Source: Vibrio sp. (lineage in GTDB: Bacteria; Pseudomonadota; Gammaproteobacteria; Enterobacterales; Vibrionaceae). Taken from it: DNA of 53,669 nucleotides. Shown here in pieces: positions 49,582 through 53,669 of the stretch; the stretch's first letter is position 1; each line of letters starts with the position of its first letter. The translations under genes and the position numbers were made by a program. The stretch covers positions 1 through 53,669 of the forward strand of contig JAOICL010000012.1 in assembly GCA_028131545.1 (NCBI GenBank). The letters run 5' to 3'. The notes below the pieces were generated by a model, which saw only the letters and a program-made list of their open reading frames with translations, was not told where the DNA came from and searched no databases.

Positions 49582-51366
49582 TTAGTAAGTACGTAGATAA
49601 CCATTAATGTAGTAAGAACCTTCGGCTTCAGATTGGCTGCTTCCTGTGATGACATTATCATTAACACCATCTAATGCTGCCGCTCTAGCTTGTCCGTGAA
49701 CCTTCAACACACTCTCTAATTCATATGCACCATTATCGATTTTATATACATACGATGCCGATTTATTCATAGAAGTCGTTGCTGTTGGATCGACATAATC
49801 ACCCTCGATGACACCGGATTCGGTCATATCTGAAGTCGATGAAATGACAATTGTCGATCCATTGTTCGCCACATCAATATCGCGAACAGTAGGCACATTT
49901 AATGTCTGAGTATAAACCCAGTTACCATCTTGCTTTTTAAATACATACGCATTTTTCCAGTTTTCACCATCACGAACGACAAATGTATTACCATCACTAC
50001 TCAATTGAATATCTTCAGAAAAAGAAGCCGTACTGTCGATTGCTTCAGAGGCGACAATAGTACTGATTTTCTCTAATGCTTTATTCTTAATATTAAAGAC
50101 ATCGATTAACTCACTAGCACTACCTGATGATGCTTTCTTAACACCAATAAGCATTGAATTATTTTCATTCACTTCTACAGCAGAATATAAGCCATCTACA
50201 TGTGATAACTCAACCCATTGACCATTCTCTAAACGTAGAACAGCCAGTCGATCAAGGTTTTCATCAACGGATTGCTCAATTGAGAGATCAAGCCATGAAT
50301 AGTAATGTAAGAAGCTCATGTACATGTACTGTCCGTTAGAACTCAATGTATGTGAGTAGTTTACGTGCGCTTCATCAAGCAATAGAGAAGGATCAACATC
50401 AATTTCCGGTTTCATCGGATTTTTAAATGTTAATTCCTTCCACCCTTCAGCATTACTGAAGCGATAAGAAGAGAAACATTCTCCATAACACTCATCGAAC
50501 CCTGTTGAAATGACTGTTTTGCTATTAGCATAAAGATCATTAGTCGCACGGAAAGCGCTGTTTTCTGGCGCATTAACATAATTCCAAGTATCACCGTTAC
50601 GCTCATAGAAACCAAAAAGTTCACGACCTGTACTTTCAGCTTCAGACACACCAACCATTAATGTTTTTCCATTGGTTGACAGGTCAAACTGAGTAAATGC
50701 ACCACCAAACTCTTTATTTAAATGACCAGACAACGCGACTTTACCTATCATATTATTGATAGTGTCTTCCTCTAGCTCTATCGAGTCAGAACAAGATTGA
50801 CTGCCATTTTGTTGAGCTAAGATAAAGAAATCGTCATCTGCTGATTTGAATGCACCACCTGTTTTTACTTCAAGTGATGTTTCTTTTGTTTGGCCTAAAT
50901 TGATGCATTTACCTTGATCGGATTCACGACAAACGGCATACGTTATATCACCTTCATCAGAAGACGTTGCCGCTGACCATTCAAACATGACACGGCCAAA
51001 AGCATTCGTCTCACCCGATGCACTATTCGAAGAGGTGGCTACAATATTGAAAGAAGATAATGAGCCTTTAACTTCACACGTTGATGTTGATGGGTCAACT
51101 TCGATGTCGTCTTGATCTAAAACGCCATCGCCATCATCGTCATTATCTTCTGAGTCAGGGGTGCCATCGTTATCATCATCTGCATCTTCTGAATCAGGAA
51201 TACCATCATTATCAGAATCCACACCATCAATAGGTTGAGAGACGATAGGATTAGAATCATCACTCGATGATTGAGATCCATTATTTGCACTGCTGCCACT
51301 GTCGTCGCCACAGGCTGCCAATAACGCTGCTAACGAAATGATGGTGATGTGTTTTGTTAATGCCAT
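49582..51366 (-). CDS. Lipoprotein with calcium-binding TSP3 repeats, 594 aa
   Basis: A lipoprotein signal (MALTKHITIISLAALLAAC, Cys19) is followed by a Ser/Asn-rich linker (about 22-45) and thrombospondin type 3 repeats (DSDNDGIPDSEDADDDNDG, about 48-90), which bind calcium and act as a rigid stalk. The remaining 500 residues look like a beta-sheet domain, with a fibronectin III-like segment first and repeated units such as FDLSTNGKTLMVGVSEA, HTLSSNGQYMYMSFLH and IQLSSDGNTFVVRDG, compatible with a beta-propeller. Several Cys pairs suggest disulfides. It is probably exposed on the outer membrane, with a role in binding or adhesion that is not established. Confidence 0.8.
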   Translation of the reverse strand: MALTKHITIISLAALLAACGDDSGSSANNGSQSSSDDSNPIVSQPIDGVDSDNDGIPDSEDADDDNDGTPDSEDNDDDGDGVLDQDDIEVDPSTSTCEVKGSLSSFNIVATSSNSASGETNAFGRVMFEWSAATSSDEGDITYAVCRESDQGKCINLGQTKETSLEVKTGGAFKSADDDFFILAQQNGSQSCSDSIELEEDTINNMIGKVALSGHLNKEFGGAFTQFDLSTNGKTLMVGVSEAESTGRELFGFYERNGDTWNYVNAPENSAFRATNDLYANSKTVISTGFDECYGECFSSYRFSNAEGWKELTFKNPMKPEIDVDPSLLLDEAHVNYSHTLSSNGQYMYMSFLHYYSWLDLSIEQSVDENLDRLAVLRLENGQWVELSHVDGLYSAVEVNENNSMLIGVKKASSGSASELIDVFNIKNKALEKISTIVASEAIDSTASFSEDIQLSSDGNTFVVRDGENWKNAYVFKKQDGNWVYTQTLNVPTVRDIDVANNGSTIVISSTSDMTESGVIEGDYVDPTATTSMNKSASYVYKIDNGAYELESVLKVHGQARAAALDGVNDNVITGSSQSEAEGSYYINGYLRTY

Positions 51367-51671
51367 TTTACCTACTCAAAAGTGTGTTCAGCGCAAATAG
51401 TTGATTTGCTGATGAAAAGGTGAATATAAGTCGGTTTAACGATAACAAATTAGGGAAGAACTTTATTCAAGACAAGGACAATGATGTGTGATTTTTAAGT
51501 CAACTTAAATGATGTTTCGACTGTCTTGTTTATAACCAATTGACATCAATACAAAAAACCAAATTAACCTATTGTTTTTATGTGTATTTTTCAAATATAG
51601 AATGATTTAAATGTTATTGATATTAACGTTTATAGTTCTCAACTATCAAAGGCGGCTGAACTGCCTTGCAG
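51367..51671. other. Upstream region of the TSP3 lipoprotein gene, no gene seen
   Basis: The 305 bases between the lipoprotein start and the MazEF operator are AT-rich. No frame longer than 40 codons looks coding and no hairpin stands out. The promoter of the lipoprotein gene must lie here but no clear hexamer pair was found. Confidence 0.35.
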
Positions 51672-51727
51672 GTTATAACATTGTTGACACTTACTTCCTG
51701 GGGTGTACAATTAATAGTGTTATAACA
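51672..51727 (+). promoter_or_regulatory. Promoter and operators of the MazEF-type pair
   Basis: TTGACA (51684-51689) and TACAAT (51706-51711) are separated by 16 bases. The palindromic word GTTATAACA occurs on both sides, at 51672-51680 and 51719-51727, each followed by TTG or ATG. This fits autorepression by the antitoxin or the complex. Confidence 0.7.
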
Positions 51728-51751
51728 ATGTACTCACGACAAGGTGGCGAT

Positions 51752-52006
51752 ATGCGTACTCAAGTACGAAAAATTGGTAACAGTCTTGGCAACATCATTC
51801 CTGCTACGTTCATACGTCAGTTGGGCTTAGTTGAAGGTGCTGATATTGAAGTGAAAACCGAAGGTGAAAAAATCATCATCGAGCCAGTTAAACGACAAAA
51901 GAAACGCTTCCCATTCAGTGAAAAAGACTTACTAAAAGGCTTAGATGCTCATACAGCACATGCTGATGAATTAGCGGTTGTATCAGGTAAAGAGTTTGGC
52001 GAATAA
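51752..52006 (+). CDS. MazE/PemI-type antitoxin (AbrB-like)
   Basis: The start at 51752 follows AAGGTGGCGAT and gives 84 residues; the upstream frame runs through the promoter and is not coding. The AbrB-like N-terminus reads MRTQVRKIGNSLGNIIPATFIRQLGLVEG, followed by ADIEVKTEGEKIIIEPV, the swapped-hairpin DNA-binding fold. The C-terminal half (KKRFPFSEKDLLKGLDAHT, then SGKEFGE) is the toxin-binding tail. It neutralises the endoribonuclease encoded next and represses the operon. Its TAA overlaps the toxin ATG by one base (TAATG). Confidence 0.9.
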   Translation: MRTQVRKIGNSLGNIIPATFIRQLGLVEGADIEVKTEGEKIIIEPVKRQKKRFPFSEKDLLKGLDAHTAHADELAVVSGKEFGE

Positions 52007-52359
52007 TGTCGATGTATATTCCTAAGCGAAATGACATAATTTGGTTGGATTTCGAGCCAGTAAAAGGAAAAGAGATCGGCAAAACTCGTCCTGCTCTCGT
52101 TCTTTCTAGCAAGGATTACAATCAGCAAACTGGCTTACTCATTTGCTGCCCGATTAGTACAAGTATTCGCGGTCAAGCGACCGAAGTGCCAGTCAATAAT
52201 CTTGATAAGCCTAGCGTGGTTGCAGCAAGTTTAATTCAAACATTATCTTGGAAAGACCGAAAAACGACGTTTATTACCACTGCTGAAAGTGGAGTTATTG
52301 AGGATGTTTTAATACGACTGATCCCGTTAATTGGGGCTGAGTCTTTATTTGAAGATTAA
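52006..52359 (+). CDS. MazF/PemK-type mRNA endoribonuclease toxin
   Basis: This 117-residue protein is a PemK/MazF-family ribonuclease that cuts single-stranded RNA at short sequence sites and halts growth. Characteristic segments are PKRNDIIWLDFEPVKGKEIGKTRPALVLS (residues 6-34, with the catalytic-type Arg in KTRPALV), CCPISTSIRG (48), and SLIQTLSWKDR (residue 75 on). Length matches the family (about 110-117). The start codon shares its A with the antitoxin stop. The pair is bounded downstream by a terminator and is a plausible mobile cassette. Confidence 0.92.
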   Translation: MSMYIPKRNDIIWLDFEPVKGKEIGKTRPALVLSSKDYNQQTGLLICCPISTSIRGQATEVPVNNLDKPSVVAASLIQTLSWKDRKTTFITTAESGVIEDVLIRLIPLIGAESLFED

Positions 52360-52433
52360 GTAAGGTCTTAGTCTCTGATCAGGGCATGTCTTTATCGGAG
52401 ATATTGATAACCGCTTGACGCTAATACAAAAAA

Positions 52434-52454
52434 CCGCTCAAATGAGCGGCTTTA
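52434..52454. terminator. Bidirectional terminator between mazF-like and BspA-like genes
   Basis: The perfect arms CCGCTCA and TGAGCGG enclose AA. The plus strand continues with CTTTATTAT and the minus strand with six T, so both convergent genes can end here. Confidence 0.85.
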
Positions 52455-52467
52455 TTATAAATCAATA

Positions 52468-53669
52468 TTAATGAACCCAAATCGGAGGAATCACACCTTC
52501 AGCTCCTTCATTGAAGCTATTATGACGAGTCACACTAGATACATCCCAACCTTTTAAATCTATCTTTAAGCTTCGAGCATCTTTAAACATATATTCCATG
52601 ACATCAACACTTGAAGTATCCCAGCGTGAAATATCTTGATTAAATGATGTCGCACCAAAGAACATACTTCTCATTTGCGTTACTTTACTCGTATCCCAGT
52701 TTCCAATATTACCATTGAAGTTAGATTCGAAAAACATCATAGACATATCGGTAACATTTGATGTATCCCATTGTGAAATGTCGGCTTTAAAGGACTTAGT
52801 TCCTGCAAACAAATAGTCCATATTGTGAACTTTTGATGTATTCCACTGCGAGATATCACTATTAAACTTCTCTGCACTTGAAAACATACCTGCCATATAA
52901 ATCACATTCGATGTATCCCAAGAAGAGATGTCACTATTAAACTTCACCGCGTTAGAAAACATGGAACCGATTAGTGTCACATTAGAAATATTCCATTGGG
53001 ATAAATCTTGTTCAAAAGCAAGAGCATTTTTAAACATCGCTGACATATCGGTTACTTTACTCACATCCCATGTTGAAACGTCACCATTAAAAGAATGAGC
53101 TTCATAGAATGTTTCTTTCATATTGGTTACTGAGCTGGTATCCCAATTGCTTAAATCACGATTAAACGTATGAGCAGCAACAAAGGTCATATTAAGTGTC
53201 GTCACTTTAGAAATATCCCAACCTGAAATGTCTTGGTTAAACTTACTCGCCCAATTAAACATACCACTCATATCGGTTAATTTGGCGGTATTCCAGTTTG
53301 AAATATCGGCATTAAATGCACGTGCATCTTCAAACATACCACTCATGTTGCTGACGTTTGATACATCCCAGCTAGAGATATCTTGGTTGAATGAGCTTGC
53401 GTATTGAAACAGGCGACTCATGTTGGTCACGTTAGACGTATCCCACCCAGTCACGTCACAACTTACCGTACTGTCATTTCTTTCTTCACCGGCAAACAAA
53501 CCAGACATATCCGTCACTTTTGATGTGATCAAATTGTCACAATCACCTGATGCAATGGCACTACGGATGGTATCGTTATCAACAATCAGGTATTCACTGC
53601 CTTCAAATGTGACACGATCACCCGCTTGATAAGGGGCACCTTCTTTTAGGACAATGGTATGACCGTAGC
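52468..53669 (-). CDS. BspA-like (DUF285) repeat surface protein, C-terminal part
   Basis: The frame is open from the right window edge to the stop at 52468, giving 400 codons with no visible start. It begins with a linker (LKEGAPYQAGDRVTFEGSEY, then IASGDC). About twelve 25-residue repeats follow, of the form D-I-S-x-W-D-T-S-x-V-T-x-M-x-x-M-F-x-x-A-x-x-F-N-x, the DUF285/BspA-like leucine-rich type. The C-terminus (GAEGVIPPIWVH) lacks a membrane anchor or sorting signal. Such proteins are exported and bind host surfaces or other cells; here that is inferred from the repeats only. Both ends of the biology (signal, anchor) lie outside the window. Confidence 0.88.
   Translation of the reverse strand, partial: YGHTIVLKEGAPYQAGDRVTFEGSEYLIVDNDTIRSAIASGDCDNLITSKVTDMSGLFAGEERNDSTVSCDVTGWDTSNVTNMSRLFQYASSFNQDISSWDVSNVSNMSGMFEDARAFNADISNWNTAKLTDMSGMFNWASKFNQDISGWDISKVTTLNMTFVAAHTFNRDLSNWDTSSVTNMKETFYEAHSFNGDVSTWDVSKVTDMSAMFKNALAFEQDLSQWNISNVTLIGSMFSNAVKFNSDISSWDTSNVIYMAGMFSSAEKFNSDISQWNTSKVHNMDYLFAGTKSFKADISQWDTSNVTDMSMMFFESNFNGNIGNWDTSKVTQMRSMFFGATSFNQDISRWDTSSVDVMEYMFKDARSLKIDLKGWDVSSVTRHNSFNEGAEGVIPPIWVH

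Overview
The window looks like a piece of a Vibrionaceae chromosome, most likely Aliivibrio-like. It is AT-rich. It carries vibrio-typical genes: a VasX-like type VI secretion (T6SS) effector, a DUF2999 protein, a MARTX-like RTX locus, an AGCS symporter next to L-serine dehydratase, and BspA-like surface repeats. No rRNA, tRNA, CRISPR array or intact insertion sequence is visible. The species assignment is inferred from gene families only.

Layout. (1) 1-10.2 kb, minus strand: a T6SS payload region. A complete vgrG, a large pore-forming VasX-like effector and its membrane immunity gene are followed by a terminator. After that comes a second cassette: a vgrG copy lacking its first 53 codons, then the start of another effector that runs off the left edge. 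The two vgrG copies share a 1.34-kb nearly identical block. (2) 10.5-11.7 kb: a RES/Xre toxin-antitoxin pair. (3) 11.9-24.5 kb, minus strand: a self-contained type I secretion locus. It has an HlyC-type acyltransferase, a 2055-residue cysteine-free MARTX-like repeat protein, a small unknown protein, an HlyB-type ABC exporter, an HlyD-type adaptor and a TolC-like outer-membrane lipoprotein. (4) 24.8-32.7 kb: metabolism and transport (CNT nucleoside transporter, aldehyde dehydrogenase, L-serine dehydratase, AGCS symporter, MDR oxidoreductase). (5) 33-39.2 kb: a DUF2235/Tle-like lipase, small membrane and lipoprotein genes, thioredoxin 2, a Cof-type phosphatase and two envelope proteins. (6) 39.4-42.4 kb: a GNAT enzyme, a decayed PhzF gene, a Fic protein with paired operators, and eight 47-bp hairpin repeats. 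(7) 42.5-49.5 kb: an OFA-type MFS transporter, a CueR-type copper module, DUF2999, YjdM, RhlE and two exported proteins. (8) 49.6-53.7 kb: a TSP3-repeat lipoprotein, a MazEF-type pair and a BspA-like repeat protein that leaves the right edge.

How the genes work together. Three contact or defence systems lie within 25 kb: T6SS payloads, a type I-secreted RTX protein and toxin-antitoxin pairs. The most unusual element is the RTX locus. It keeps the MARTX-style repeats and a catalytically intact acyltransferase. No effector domain or cysteine protease domain is visible. A carbohydrate-binding-like module is inserted in the repeats and a Leu-Pro-rich spacer lies between the repeat blocks. The T6SS region looks like a cassette-exchange site, with vgrG homology as the recombination handle.

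A second theme is short tandem duplication at gene 3' ends. In rtxA and hlyD the duplicated unit includes the stop codon. Similar 18-22 bp repeats follow the MDR and cueR stops. Protein families were assigned by reading motifs; no database search was run.
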